Assembly: GCA_012735495.1 (NCBI GenBank)
Contig: JAAYHD010000044.1
Span: 27,060 to 91,059 of the forward strand
Length of the DNA stretch: 64,000 nt
Direction of reading: 5' to 3'
Origin: Clostridiales bacterium
GTDB lineage: Bacteria > Bacillota > Clostridia > Lachnospirales > Lachnospiraceae
Position 1 is the first letter of the stretch. Each line of letters begins with the position of its first letter. Shown one piece after another: positions 50,947 through 60,476 of the stretch. The notes beneath the pieces were generated by a model that saw nothing but the letters and a program-made list of their open reading frames with translations, was not told the origin of the DNA and ran no database searches. The position numbers and the translations under genes were made by a program.

Positions 50947-53226
50947 TTATGACGCATAGTAATTAATCAAGCAGCCCTTTAATATTATGTCCCTTTCATC
51001 ATCCGTAAGATCACCCAGGGTTAGGGTAAATTCTTTCATTCCCTTGTTCACCACATAGGCCTTTATCCGGGATTCCTTATTCTGAATAGCCTTTCTTATG
51101 TCTTTGATAAATACATAGTCATTCTTCTCAAAAGGCAATTCCCCGTCAAGGATGAACGGCAGCATACCCCAGTTGATAAGGTTTGAACGGTAGCGTTTCG
51201 TGGCATATTCCCTGGCTATATTGGCCAGTCCGCCCAGGACCTTCTGGCAGCTTGCGGCCTGCTCCCTGGCCGACCCGTCACCGGGTTTTACGGCGTATAT
51301 GGTGCTTCCTATCTGGGTGTTCCTTATATCGATGGCAAATTTGCCGCGTATTTCATCATATATCTTTTCAAGCTCGGATAATGCGGTTGTTACATCTTCA
51401 CCGGCCAGCCTTGCTTTTTCGGCTTTTTGAACTACCTTGGCGGCGCCTACATATCCCGGATCCTTCCTGTACAATGTGTATTCGGCAAGGGCCAGGGGGT
51501 TGGAACGGTATGATGAGGTTTCGCCCGACGGTATAAGCTCGTCCGTGGTTGTTACAGGATCCATTATTACGGACACCACCTTAAGAATCAAATCGTCCGA
51601 AAGCTCGGGCATCTTCGGCCAGTCCGCAATTCCGGGGCCTCTTCTCAATTCTACGGTAGGATCGGGTTTGAGCGCTCCGTCATATACCCTGTTTTCATAT
51701 ATTCTACTGTCGTAGAAATACTTTGGCTTGCCAAAATCAACATCGATATCCTCCGCCGATGTCAGGTAACCCTGGTTTACAGCAGTGGCGGCAATCGACC
51801 GGGCATCCATCAAGGCAACCGATGCGATTTGGCCGTTGGTTATCTTCGAGCCCTCCCTGTTAGGGAAGTTCCTGGTCGTATGCCTGATGCTTAAGGCATT
51901 GTTTGCGGGCGTGTCTCCCGCTCCGAAGCACGGTCCGCAGAAAGCGGTACGTATGGTGACGCCGGACGCAATAAGCCTTGATATGGTTCCGTTATTGACA
52001 AGCTCCATAAGTATCGGCTGGCTTGCGGGATATACACTTAATGAAAACTCACCGGTTCCAATTGTCCTTCCGTTCAAAATGTCAGCGGCATCACATATGT
52101 TCTCAAAGCTGCCGCCTGCACATCCCGCTATTGTTCCCTGCTCAACGTAAAGCCTGCCGTTTCTGATCTTGTCCTTAAGCGTGTATTTGACTTTTCCGCC
52201 AAGAAGAGCCTGCGCGTTCTTTTCAACCTCATCAAGAATATCGTACAGGTTTGCGTTAAGCTCATCAATCGTGTAAGCGTTGCTCGGATGGAACGGCATG
52301 GCTATCATGGGTTTAATCCGGGACAGGTCCACATAAACCATTCCGTCATAATAAGCCACCGGTTCGGGCTGCAGGTACTTAAATGCGCTCTCGCGCTTAT
52401 GTATCCTGTAGAACTCTTTAACCTCGTCATCCGTAACCCAAACAGATGACAGGCAGGTGGTCTCGGTGGTCATTACATCTATTCCTATCCTGTAATCGAT
52501 GCTTAAGTTCCTTATGCCGTCACCGACAAATTCCATGACCTTGTTATTAACATATCCGTTTTTGAATACCGCCTTAATTATAGCCAGGGCGATATCCTGA
52601 GGGCCTACACCCTTGCGGGGTGAGCCTGTCAAATAGACGGCGATAACCTCCGGCATAGGGATATCATAGGTTCTTTCAAGCAGCTGCTTTACGATCTCCG
52701 GGCCTCCTTCACCGACACCCATGGTTCCCAGGGCGCCATAGCGTGTATGGCTGTCTGAACCAAGTATCATGCCTCCGACTTCGGCAAGCGCCTCACGGGC
52801 ATACTGGTGAATGACCGCCTGGTGGGCCGGAACGTATATCCCGCCGTATCTTTTGGCGCTTGTAAGACCAAACATGTGGTCATCCTCGTTGATGGTGCCT
52901 CCTACCGCACACAGGCTGTTATGGCAGTTCGTAAGGACATAGGGCACCGGAAACTTTTCAAGCCCGCTGGCCCTTGCCGTCTGGATTATTCCAACATAAG
53001 TTATGTCATGGGATATCAGCTTGTCAAACTTGATTTTAAGCTTCGACATGCTGCCCGAAATGTTGTGGCTGCCAAGTATTTTATATGCCATTGTGCCGCT
53101 TTTCGCCTTTTCCTTGTCAATATTAAGGCCGGTTTTCTGCGAAGCCTCAAGAACGGCACCGGGCGAATCCTCAATTATATCGCGGTTATTTACCAGGTAT
53201 ACTCCTTTATCATACAGCTTAATCAT
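50947..53226 (-). CDS. Aconitase-family hydratase (YbhJ-like)
   Basis: The 759-residue protein has both aconitase domains. Iron-sulfur ligands appear as C369 ([11 protein letters not shown]), C430 and C433 ([13 protein letters not shown]), with [11 protein letters not shown] and the [11 protein letters not shown] substrate loop. It is related to E. coli YbhJ and clostridial proteins annotated only as hydratase; it is not a close match to AcnA/AcnB and no citrate-cycle gene is beside it, so the substrate is open. The ATG follows AAAGGAG. It lies 46 bases after the 176-residue membrane protein gene, probably in one transcript. Confidence 0.85.
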   Translation of the reverse strand: MIKLYDKGVYLVNNRDIIEDSPGAVLEASQKTGLNIDKEKAKSGTMAYKILGSHNISGSMSKLKIKFDKLISHDITYVGIIQTARASGLEKFPVPYVLTNCHNSLCAVGGTINEDDHMFGLTSAKRYGGIYVPAHQAVIHQYAREALAEVGGMILGSDSHTRYGALGTMGVGEGGPEIVKQLLERTYDIPMPEVIAVYLTGSPRKGVGPQDIALAIIKAVFKNGYVNNKVMEFVGDGIRNLSIDYRIGIDVMTTETTCLSSVWVTDDEVKEFYRIHKRESAFKYLQPEPVAYYDGMVYVDLSRIKPMIAMPFHPSNAYTIDELNANLYDILDEVEKNAQALLGGKVKYTLKDKIRNGRLYVEQGTIAGCAGGSFENICDAADILNGRTIGTGEFSLSVYPASQPILMELVNNGTISRLIASGVTIRTAFCGPCFGAGDTPANNALSIRHTTRNFPNREGSKITNGQIASVALMDARSIAATAVNQGYLTSAEDIDVDFGKPKYFYDSRIYENRVYDGALKPDPTVELRRGPGIADWPKMPELSDDLILKVVSVIMDPVTTTDELIPSGETSSYRSNPLALAEYTLYRKDPGYVGAAKVVQKAEKARLAGEDVTTALSELEKIYDEIRGKFAIDIRNTQIGSTIYAVKPGDGSAREQAASCQKVLGGLANIAREYATKRYRSNLINWGMLPFILDGELPFEKNDYVFIKDIRKAIQNKESRIKAYVVNKGMKEFTLTLGDLTDDERDIILKGCLINYYAS

Positions 53227-53272
53227 AAAACACTCCTTTATCCTGTTATTCCATGGTTACATTTAATCCAGG

Positions 53273-53800
53273 CTATTCCTCGACATATCCTTCCGCAAGA
53301 TTAACTACATGCTCTTCGTCACAGCTTATGTTGGGTGAAGGAAGCACTCCGGTATTAGCCTTTACTTTGAGCAATACCTTGCCTTCATTCAGGTTTTCAA
53401 AGTCAACCGATATTGATCCCTTGAAAATATCGTTGAAATATCCCGCATCAACAAATAGCTCGTCATATCCCTCGAATTTAAATCTTATCTCAAGATTAGC
53501 CTGTCGGTATGCCAAATCTATCTTATCCAGCAACAGCTTGGATTTCTCTCCTTTTGAAAGATTTTCAAACACCATCTCGTCATCCGATACAGGTCCTTCG
53601 CTGTCAACAAAATATGCCTTTACATATTCCAGCTTTATGTCCGAGCTGTTCCTTACCATTATGCGTTTTTCGGTGTTTTCGGCAATAATCAGTATAATTG
53701 TCGCAAGTATGGCAACAACCGCAGCCAGGTATAATACAGCTTTTGTGCTTTTCTTCATTTCAGTCTTGGTATGCTTGCTTTTTGATTTTTTCTTGCTCAT
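53273..53800 (-). CDS. Single-pass membrane protein upstream of the hydratase, unknown
   Basis: The 175-residue protein has a lysine/serine-rich cytoplasmic start, one membrane helix (about residues 22-42, VLYLAAVVAILATIILIIAE) and an extracytoplasmic beta-rich domain of about 130 residues. The sequence (RNSSDIKLEYVKAYFVDSEG, NLEIRFKFEGYDELFVDAG, GKVLLKVKANTG) resembles FixG/LEA14-type Ig folds, but I recognise no family. The start (53798-53800) has GGAGG upstream. It is the first gene of the hydratase transcript. Function unknown. Confidence 0.7.
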   Translation of the reverse strand: MSKKKSKSKHTKTEMKKSTKAVLYLAAVVAILATIILIIAENTEKRIMVRNSSDIKLEYVKAYFVDSEGPVSDDEMVFENLSKGEKSKLLLDKIDLAYRQANLEIRFKFEGYDELFVDAGYFNDIFKGSISVDFENLNEGKVLLKVKANTGVLPSPNISCDEEHVVNLAEGYVEE

Positions 53801-53842
53801 GTCACAAACCTCCATCAGTTATGCATTTCTGGAACATTTATA

Positions 53843-53871
53843 ATAATACTTTGAATATTATAAATAATCAA
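53843..53871 (-). promoter_or_regulatory. Candidate promoter of the hydratase operon
   Basis: TTGATT (53866-53871) and TATTAT (53843-53848) are 17 bases apart on the minus strand, between the fprA terminator and the membrane protein gene. Confidence 0.5.
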
Positions 53872-53883
53872 GTATAAAATAAC

Positions 53884-53925
53884 CGGCATATGCAAAATCA
53901 AGTTTACCGCCGTTTGCATATGCCG
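53884..53925 (-). terminator. Intrinsic terminator after fprA
   Basis: A 13-bp perfect stem (CGGCATATGCAAA/TTTGCATATGCCG) with a 16-base loop lies 25 bases past the fprA stop; on the minus strand it continues GTTATTTTATAC. Confidence 0.75.
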
Positions 53926-53949
53926 CTTATATTTAGTCCTTAAAATCCA

Positions 53950-55140
53950 TTATTTTAACGCTTCCGCGAAATCCCTACCGAAGTTTATCAGCCTTTCTTC
54001 TTCATCCTCATCGGGAACCCACAAGCTTCTTATGCCGTCATTTACCAGTTCAAAGCCCGCACTTCGAAGCCTTTCATTCAGCAGCTTGACCGATTCGCCG
54101 CTCCAGCCGTAACTGCCGAAGGCTGCAGCCTTTTTATTCTTGAACTTAAGCCCCTTGACCATTTCGAGCAGGCCCCCTATGGCATGGGACAGGTTGTTAT
54201 TTATGGTTGGTGAGCCTACAAGTATTGCTTTCGACCTGAAAATATCCGTTATGATATCATTCTTGTCCTCTTTTGATGCGTTAATGACCTTTACCGTGAC
54301 GGAAGGATCCGCACCTGAAATTCCCTTCGCCATCGCTTCCGCCATTTTTCTTGTCGATTCCCACATAGTATCGTATATGACGGTTATCCGGTTTTCCCGA
54401 TAGTCATCAGCCCATTCAAGGTATTTTTCTATTATCTGTACGGGATTGTCCTTCCATATGACGCCATGGCTTGTACAAATCATATTTACGGGCAAATTAA
54501 AGCTCAGCACTTCCTCTATTTTCTTTGTCACAAACCGGCTGAAGGGAGTGAGAATGTTGGCATAATACTTGATAGCCTGGTCAAAAAGCTCACAGTTGTC
54601 TGCCCTGTCATTAAAAAGGGATTCCGTAGCATAATGCTGGCCAAACGCATCGTTGCTGAACAGTATGTTATCTCCCGACATATAAGTCATCATTGAATCG
54701 GGCCAATGAAGCATGGGGGCTTCAATGAATGTGAGCTTTGAGCTCCCGATATCAAGAGTATCTCCCGTCTTTACCGTTACAAAGTTCCAATCCTTGTGAT
54801 AATGGCCTTTTAAAATTTTCGCCCCGTTTGCCGTACAGTAAATGGGTGTGTCCGGTATTTCTCTCATCAGCTCTTCAAGAGCGCCGCTGTGGTCCACTTC
54901 GCTGTGGTTGCATATAATATAGTCAATTTGTTTTAAGTCGGTTTCCCTCTTTAAATTGTTAACAAACTCCTTGTCATATGGCAGCCAGACCGTATCAATC
55001 AACACGGTCTTTTCATCCCTGATTAAATAGGAATTATAGGATGACCCCTTAAAAGTCGAATATTCATGTCCATGAAAGTATGTCAGTTCCCAATCCACCT
55101 TGCCGACCCAGGTAACCTTGTCCGTAATTTTCTTTCCCAT
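53950..55140 (-). CDS. fprA: FprA-family flavo-diiron protein
   Basis: Flavo-diiron proteins reduce oxygen to water or nitric oxide to nitrous oxide and protect anaerobes. The 396-residue protein has an N-terminal metallo-beta-lactamase domain with the diiron motif HSEVDHSG (about residues 79-86) and further ligands in [17 protein letters not shown] and CTSHG. The C-terminal flavodoxin domain (about 250-396) has [19 protein letters not shown] and GSPTINNN. A rubredoxin donor gene is not adjacent. It is a single-gene unit with its own promoter and terminator. Confidence 0.95.
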   Translation of the reverse strand: MGKKITDKVTWVGKVDWELTYFHGHEYSTFKGSSYNSYLIRDEKTVLIDTVWLPYDKEFVNNLKRETDLKQIDYIICNHSEVDHSGALEELMREIPDTPIYCTANGAKILKGHYHKDWNFVTVKTGDTLDIGSSKLTFIEAPMLHWPDSMMTYMSGDNILFSNDAFGQHYATESLFNDRADNCELFDQAIKYYANILTPFSRFVTKKIEEVLSFNLPVNMICTSHGVIWKDNPVQIIEKYLEWADDYRENRITVIYDTMWESTRKMAEAMAKGISGADPSVTVKVINASKEDKNDIITDIFRSKAILVGSPTINNNLSHAIGGLLEMVKGLKFKNKKAAAFGSYGWSGESVKLLNERLRSAGFELVNDGIRSLWVPDEDEEERLINFGRDFAEALK

Positions 55141-55186
55141 TATTTCACCCCGTTTTTCATTTTTTCTTTTGGTTTCTCCTGCTTTA

Positions 55187-55215
55187 TTTATACCAAATTA
55201 CTAAATACACATCAA
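55187..55215 (-). promoter_or_regulatory. Candidate promoter of fprA
   Basis: TTGATG (55210-55215) and TATAAA (55187-55192) are 17 bases apart on the minus strand, in the 112-base gap between dacF and fprA. Confidence 0.5.
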
Positions 55216-55252
55216 CCATATAATTGATATGACAAAATTGCAGTGATTTAAA

Positions 55253-56566
55253 TCACCTTATCAGGCTTTCAGAAAGCTCCATGCCCCATAATCTTAATAT
55301 TCGCATGAAGCAGAATTTTAAGTCTATTTTTTTGCTGCCTGCGGTTGTACGGACGGGAAGCTCGGTATAAAGCCTGCCGTCTATATAATACCTGGCCGAA
55401 CCGACCGTCATTCCTTCGTCCACCGGGGCATAAAGCATATCAGGAACATCATATTCAACCTTTACTTTTTCGTCCTTGCGCAGCAAAATACTCAAATCCC
55501 CTTCGACAGTAAGGTTCACATGACTTGTCTGGCCGTTCTTTACATAAACGGGGGGAAACTCTTTTTTCTCGAATATTTGCTTCTTCTCATAATTATCAAC
55601 GCCATACGTCATCAAACGAACCGTATCGGTCCATTTAAGGTTTTTCTTCGGCGGCCATCCACAGCCCAGGACTACGGATATTAATGTCCTGTCAGGCCTT
55701 TTAAGCGCGCCTACAAAGCAATATCCCGCTTTCCCGGTAAAACCTGTTTTAACTCCTATGGCACCGTCCATCATGTACAGGAACTTGTTCTTGTTTGACA
55801 CGGAAAAACGCCTTCCGCTTTTTATCTCGGAAAACTGATGTGATGCGGTGTTTGTTATTTCTAAAAAAGCTTTGTTTCGGATTGCATAAGAAGTTATAAC
55901 AGCTAAATCCCTTGCAGTCGTATAATGGCCTTCCGCATCCAGGCCATTGGGTGTAACGAAATTAGTATTGTGGCAGCCCAGCGACCTGGCTTTGTCATTC
56001 ATCATTGTGGCAAAGCCTTCCACCGTTCCGCCCACATGCTCCGCTATGGCGACCGCGGTGTCGTTATGGCTTTCAAGCATCAGCGAATAAAGCAGATCCT
56101 TAAGGTAATACTGCTCCCCTTCCCTGACGTTCAGCTGAACGTCAGGCATTTGTGATGCATAGGACGAAACCGTCACCACATCCTCAAGATTGCCTTTTTC
56201 AAGCGCGATTATGCAGGTCATGATTTTAGTCGTACTGGCCATGGGCATTTCCTGGTAACCATTATATTCATATAGCACCCGGTTGTTTTCCGCGTCCATA
56301 AGCAGCGCCGACAAGGCACTAAGCTTAATTTTCGGCGGAGAATGCGTTTCCGAATCATCATTTTCTTCTTTCATTTTTTCAATCAGGTTATCCAGGTCAT
56401 TATTCGAATCTTTATTCTCACCGCCGGCATTATAATACGAACCATATTTTTCATTATAAAAACTGCCGGTATTTACACAACTAAAGCTGGTGAAGGCTGC
56501 AAGAAGCCCAAGGCACATAAAAAAATACCTGTTCAGCCTCTTCCTTATACCATACAATAAAATCAT
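55253..56566 (-). CDS. dacF: D-alanyl-D-alanine carboxypeptidase DacF
   Basis: The 437-residue penicillin-binding enzyme trims the terminal D-alanine of wall peptides. After an N-terminal hydrophobic segment (residues 13-29) and an acidic spacer, the S11 peptidase domain has MASTTKIM (active-site S111), LMLESHNDTAV for the SxN box and IGVKTGFTGKAGY for KTG. The C-terminal PBP5-type beta domain is at about 350-410. Cys30 follows the hydrophobic run, so a lipoprotein is possible but the lipobox is poor. DacF acts in spore formation in Bacillus. It is divergent from the sortase gene. The annotated ATG abuts AAGG; a TTG three codons later may be used. Confidence 0.9.
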   Translation of the reverse strand: MILLYGIRKRLNRYFFMCLGLLAAFTSFSCVNTGSFYNEKYGSYYNAGGENKDSNNDLDNLIEKMKEENDDSETHSPPKIKLSALSALLMDAENNRVLYEYNGYQEMPMASTTKIMTCIIALEKGNLEDVVTVSSYASQMPDVQLNVREGEQYYLKDLLYSLMLESHNDTAVAIAEHVGGTVEGFATMMNDKARSLGCHNTNFVTPNGLDAEGHYTTARDLAVITSYAIRNKAFLEITNTASHQFSEIKSGRRFSVSNKNKFLYMMDGAIGVKTGFTGKAGYCFVGALKRPDRTLISVVLGCGWPPKKNLKWTDTVRLMTYGVDNYEKKQIFEKKEFPPVYVKNGQTSHVNLTVEGDLSILLRKDEKVKVEYDVPDMLYAPVDEGMTVGSARYYIDGRLYTELPVRTTAGSKKIDLKFCFMRILRLWGMELSESLIR

Positions 56567-56600
56567 ACCTTATCCGTTTTTATATTAATTTATTTGTTCC

Positions 56601-56629
56601 TTTACTGACTTATTCCTAAGAGGTATAAT
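56601..56629 (+). promoter_or_regulatory. Candidate promoter of the sortase gene
   Basis: TTTACT (56601-56606) and TATAAT (56624-56629) are 17 bases apart; the -10 is perfect, the -35 weak. It lies 36 bases before the start codon. Confidence 0.5.
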
Positions 56630-56664
56630 TATGATACATCAGTACACTCAGAAAGGGCTGTGCC

Positions 56665-57879
56665 ATGTCCAAGCTTGCCGACGGCATAAAAAAAATAACG
56701 GATAAGATAAATGAAATCAAGATCATAAGGATAATAACCGGCAACAAGCATGTTCGCCGCATCTTGAGGGCTATATTTACGATTGCATTTTTTATTTTCC
56801 TGGGGCTTTTCATAAACGAGGTTGCCGTACAGCCATACCTTTTAAGAAAAAGCCTTGAAAAGGCCAGGGAGCTGTACGGCTACGGCGAAGCTGAAACCAT
56901 GGACATATCCGATCATTCGGATTCGAGTGATGGCAGTATTCCCGGCAAAAACGGTTCGGGCGATAATATGAATCCGGGATATGACACCGGGAATGATCCA
57001 TACGGAACGAATAATGGTCAAACCGGGCCTGATAGCGGCGCACCCGCTTCCACACCGGATCCCAACCGTGATGATAAGGGAAGGCTGAAAAAGTTCTCAA
57101 AGCTTCTTGAAGTAAATGAGGATGTAAAGGGCTGGATTCGTATTACCAATATAAAAACCGGCAAGATAGACACAAAGGTGGACTATGTCGTTGTCCAATC
57201 CCCCGACAAATCGGATCCGGACTTTTATCTTTCAAGGAACTGGGCTACCAAGGATTATTTAAAAGCGGGAAGCATTTTCCTTGATGTTGCGTCCTCGGTT
57301 GAAAATAATTCAAAGAACCTGATTATTCACGGCCACAACATGACTTCCTCGGACAACATGTTCCACTACCTGCTGGAATACAAGGATGATATCAAATTCC
57401 TTAAAGAGCATCCCATTATAAGGTTTGACACAATTTATGAGGAAGCCCTATGGAAGATATTTGCCGTATACATAACTCCCGGAAATAACGACAAAGGAGA
57501 TTTCTTTCCCTTTACAACCGCAGAATTCAAATCCGACAAGGATTTTATCGAGTTTATATATCAGACCAGGCTGCGCTCGTTCTATTACATGGATTCGGTG
57601 GACATAAACGAGAATGATCAAATTCTTACCCTTTCCACCTGTTCATATGAGCTTCCAAACTACAGGCTTGTTATTGTTGCGCGCAAGGTGCGTGAAGGTG
57701 AGGATTCAACCGTGGACACCTCGGTCTTTAAGAAAAAGAAAAGCAGTGAAAGGCTTTATCCTCAAAGCTTTTATGACCATTACGGGGGAAAGCCCCCTGA
57801 GATACTGCCCTTCGATGAAGCCGTGGAAAAAGGGCTTGTTCCGTGGTACAAGCCTAATGATTCCGTTGGAGATGAATAA
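56665..57879 (+). CDS. Class B sortase with long hydrophilic spacer
   Basis: The 404-residue transpeptidase has an N-terminal membrane anchor (about residues 37-53). A low-complexity Gly/Ser/Asp/Asn/Pro spacer follows (about 76-140), then a class B sortase domain from about 145 to 345. The catalytic triad is H224 (IIHGHNM), C326 (TLSTCSYE) and R334 (NYRLVIVAR). Sortases of this class attach surface or sporulation proteins to peptide stems. No sorting-signal protein and no pilin is encoded in the window. AAAGGG lies upstream of the ATG. It is the second plus-strand gene and stands alone between dacF and scpB. Confidence 0.92.
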   Translation: MSKLADGIKKITDKINEIKIIRIITGNKHVRRILRAIFTIAFFIFLGLFINEVAVQPYLLRKSLEKARELYGYGEAETMDISDHSDSSDGSIPGKNGSGDNMNPGYDTGNDPYGTNNGQTGPDSGAPASTPDPNRDDKGRLKKFSKLLEVNEDVKGWIRITNIKTGKIDTKVDYVVVQSPDKSDPDFYLSRNWATKDYLKAGSIFLDVASSVENNSKNLIIHGHNMTSSDNMFHYLLEYKDDIKFLKEHPIIRFDTIYEEALWKIFAVYITPGNNDKGDFFPFTTAEFKSDKDFIEFIYQTRLRSFYYMDSVDINENDQILTLSTCSYELPNYRLVIVARKVREGEDSTVDTSVFKKKKSSERLYPQSFYDHYGGKPPEILPFDEAVEKGLVPWYKPNDSVGDE

Positions 57880-57887
57880 AGCAGAAA

Positions 57888-57919
57888 AGACCGGCTCCAT
57901 ACTATTGGGCAGCCGGTCT
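57888..57919. terminator. Terminator after the sortase gene
   Basis: A 9-bp GC-rich stem (AGACCGGCT/AGCCGGTCT) with a 14-base loop lies just past the sortase stop and runs into GCTTTTATAT. The minus side also reads TTTTCTGCTTT and might end the scpB transcript. No other element is visible up to 58079. Confidence 0.75.
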
Positions 57920-58079
57920 GCTTTTATATGTCAGATTTGCATATCATTTTTATGCTTTTTATTTTATGTTTTTATATTTGATTTACATTATTCTTATGTA
58001 TCGGTCTTGCTAATATGGCTATGAACCGGTTTTATTTTTTTATTTAATAACCCGTTCGTATATATTATCTTTTAATTCT

Positions 58080-58652
58080 TTATATGTCCAGCGTTAGCTG
58101 CTCGGCCTCTTCTTCCGCCTGGAGCTTGAAATCCTCTAGCTTTTCGGGATTTACAGCAGGCAGCATGTCCAGGGACTTAAGCCCGAAGCATCGCAGGAAC
58201 TCTTCCGTTGTTCCGAACAAGATCGGCCTGCCGGGCGCGTCCAGCCTGCCCAGCTCGCATATAAGGTTGTATTCTAACAGCTTGTTTATGGCATGGTCGG
58301 ATTTTACCCCGCGTATTTCCTCGATCTGAAGCCTTGTTATAGGCTGCTTGTAGGCGATGATTGACAGGGTTTCGAGAAGTACGTCCGTCAGCACATGCTT
58401 CTTTGGAATATGCGTTATCTTTATAATCGATTCGTACATGGACGCCTTTGTGCACAACTGGTACGAACCGTCCAGCTCAATTATCTGTATTCCCCTGCTG
58501 ACATCATCGTACTTGTCCATCATATTTCTGATGATCTTCCTGGTGGTTTCCTCATCGTGGTCTATAGCCTGGGCAAGCCGCTCAAGCTCAACCGCTTCGC
58601 CCATTGTAAACAGTATGGCTTCTATCCGTGCTTCCGCTAGCTTTAAATCCAC
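58080..58652 (-). CDS. scpB: Segregation and condensation protein ScpB
   Basis: ScpB is the winged-helix KITE subunit of the Smc-ScpAB condensin. The 190-residue protein has two winged-helix domains with EAILFTMGEAVELERLAQAI, LLETLSIIAYKQPITRLQIEEIRGV and GRPILFGTTEEFLRCFGL. The start is a GTG (58650-58652) that overlaps the scpA TAG stop by one base, behind AGGA. Smc is encoded 20 kb to the left. Confidence 0.96.
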   Translation of the reverse strand: MDLKLAEARIEAILFTMGEAVELERLAQAIDHDEETTRKIIRNMMDKYDDVSRGIQIIELDGSYQLCTKASMYESIIKITHIPKKHVLTDVLLETLSIIAYKQPITRLQIEEIRGVKSDHAINKLLEYNLICELGRLDAPGRPILFGTTEEFLRCFGLKSLDMLPAVNPEKLEDFKLQAEEEAEQLTLDI

Positions 58653-59428
58653 TAAAATCCTGCCTCCTCCATTGTAATTATGTCCGAAGCCAAGAATGTT
58701 ATCTTTATATCATCAAACATTCTCTCCTGCTCAATCATTATACGTCCGAGCCTAATAAGCTCCAATATTCCGAGGAAAGTAACTATAATCTCCATTCTTG
58801 TGGTCTGCTGCTCCAAAAGGTTCCTGAAATAAAAAACCCGGTTTTTCAGCCCGTATTCCTGTATCTGAATAAACTTGTCCGCCAGGCTGATTTCTTCCTT
58901 TTCAATTTTTCCGAATTTGCTGCGGATGGGGTCAATCTTTTCAGATTGGCGCTTTACCAGTGATGAAAATATCTCATGCAGCTTTTCCAGTGTCAAATCT
59001 CCAATCAGTTCGCTTACATCTATCTCTTCCTTGAAATCGGCAATTTCCTTTGGTATTGTGGGCGGCTTGAAAAGAATCTTCGATGCGTCCTCCTGCTTGT
59101 CCTTGAGCTGCTCGGAAACATATTTGAACATCTTGTATTCCAGGAGCTTGTCCACCAGTTCCTGCCTTGGATCCTCCTCCTGTTCATCCTCGCTGTCAGC
59201 CGCAGGAAGTAGCATCCTGGACTTAATGTTAATCAGAGTGGCGGCCATGACGAGGAACTCGCTCATTATCTCGAGATTCTTTTCTTCCATCTGCTTTATG
59301 TACTCCAAGTACTGGTCTGTAATCTCCGCAATTGGTATATCATATATATTGATTTTATTCTTGTCAATCAAATGAAGCAGCAGGTCCAGGGGGCCTTCAA
59401 ATGCTTCAAGCTTAACCCGTATACTCAT
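58652..59428 (-). CDS. scpA: Segregation and condensation protein ScpA
   Basis: ScpA is the kleisin that bridges the Smc heads. The 258-residue protein has the N-terminal VKLEAFEGPLDLLLHLIDKNKINIYDIPIAEIT helix block and a charged central region. The C-terminal winged helix (residues 190-258) contains VTFLGILELIRLGRI. The ATG at 59426-59428 has AAAGGGG upstream; a longer frame into the phosphoesterase gene is rejected. It forms an operon with the upstream phosphoesterase and downstream scpB. Confidence 0.95.
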   Translation of the reverse strand: MSIRVKLEAFEGPLDLLLHLIDKNKINIYDIPIAEITDQYLEYIKQMEEKNLEIMSEFLVMAATLINIKSRMLLPAADSEDEQEEDPRQELVDKLLEYKMFKYVSEQLKDKQEDASKILFKPPTIPKEIADFKEEIDVSELIGDLTLEKLHEIFSSLVKRQSEKIDPIRSKFGKIEKEEISLADKFIQIQEYGLKNRVFYFRNLLEQQTTRMEIIVTFLGILELIRLGRIMIEQERMFDDIKITFLASDIITMEEAGF

Positions 59429-59444
59429 AATACCCCTTTCAAAA

Positions 59445-60359
59445 TCATCTGCCAAGCAGCTTAACCGTCACAAGCTCGGGCGGATTAAGGAATCTCGGCA
59501 TATTCGAATGGCTTCCCAAGCCTCTTGAAATTATCATGAAGTGTCCGTTCTCATTAAACAGTCCGGCATCATACTTCGGAAACAGTCTGAACAGCGGCGA
59601 TATTATGCCGCCAATAATCGGCAGCCGGACAAGCCCGCCGTGCATATGTCCGGACAACACTAAATCCGCTCCCCAGGATACATATTCGGGAAAAAACAGC
59701 GGATTATGGGCAATCAGAATCTGAAAGCCTTCCCTGCTCCTGTTCCCTGCAAGGCTTGCAATCGTGTCCTTATCCGGCCTTTGCCTGTTTTTTCTGTCAT
59801 AGTACCCGCTGCCCAGGGACAGCCCTGTTATTGCGAGCCTGCTTTCTTTATACATCAGCTCCATACTACAGTTGTCTAACAGGTAAACTCCGAGTTTTTT
59901 CAACTCGTCCTTGTAAGCAACCCATTCTTCATAAAAGCGCACCAGGCGCGCATTTTTTTCATCCTGTATGAAATCGTCATCATATATAATATCTTTTAAC
60001 TCTTCAAAGTACTGTTCATGGTTGCCCAAGGCATAATATACCGGATAATGCTCAGAAATTTCCCTTATAAAATCCAGGGCCTTTGCGGGATAACAGTGCT
60101 TTCTCTTGTTGATCATGTCCCCCGCTATTATAACAAACTCCGGTTTTTGAGCCAATATCTTTTCAACCAGCCCGGCGCCATTTTTCCCGAAGGAAGCGTT
60201 ATGAAGATCGGCAACAACCGCAAATGTGAGGCCGCATAAATCCTTGCCGACTGCTTCCGACTGTACGGTATATTCTGATACGACAAGGATTTTGTGTTCA
60301 ATGTACGACCAGATGAAGAACAGTATTATCAAACCGGGAATAATCAAAATATACGGCAT
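59445..60359 (-). CDS. Membrane-associated metallophosphoesterase
   Basis: The 304-residue protein has an N-terminal membrane helix (residues 3-20). A calcineurin-like phosphoesterase domain follows, with VADLHNASFG, IIAGDMINKRKH, YALGNHEQYFE, LIAHNPLFFPEY and LSGHMHGGLVRLP, giving the complete metal-binding set D-x-H, GD, GNHE, H and GHxH. It resembles YkuE/YaeI-type enzymes; the substrate is not defined by sequence. It is the first gene of a unit with scpA and scpB, separated from scpA by 16 bases. Confidence 0.9.
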   Translation of the reverse strand: MPYILIIPGLIILFFIWSYIEHKILVVSEYTVQSEAVGKDLCGLTFAVVADLHNASFGKNGAGLVEKILAQKPEFVIIAGDMINKRKHCYPAKALDFIREISEHYPVYYALGNHEQYFEELKDIIYDDDFIQDEKNARLVRFYEEWVAYKDELKKLGVYLLDNCSMELMYKESRLAITGLSLGSGYYDRKNRQRPDKDTIASLAGNRSREGFQILIAHNPLFFPEYVSWGADLVLSGHMHGGLVRLPIIGGIISPLFRLFPKYDAGLFNENGHFMIISRGLGSHSNMPRFLNPPELVTVKLLGR

Positions 60360-60414
60360 GCCGTCTCCTTTCGGTCAAATGTCAAATTATCAGGAATGCA
60401 TATCCATCTTTTAT

Positions 60415-60443
60415 AATATAACTTTATCTTTTTTCAGTGTCAA
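60415..60443 (-). promoter_or_regulatory. Promoter of the phosphoesterase-scpA-scpB operon
   Basis: TTGACA (60438-60443) and TATATT (60415-60420) are 17 bases apart on the minus strand, about 56 bases before the phosphoesterase start codon. Confidence 0.65.
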
Positions 60444-60476
60444 CAAAGATATGACAATTGCATATACTCATAGTTA

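Noticed and set aside
55243..55256. 14-base palindrome GTGATTTAAATCAC at the dacF stop codon
   Set aside because: It overlaps the stop codon, has no T-tract and could arise by chance in AT-rich sequence; no known operator matches with confidence.
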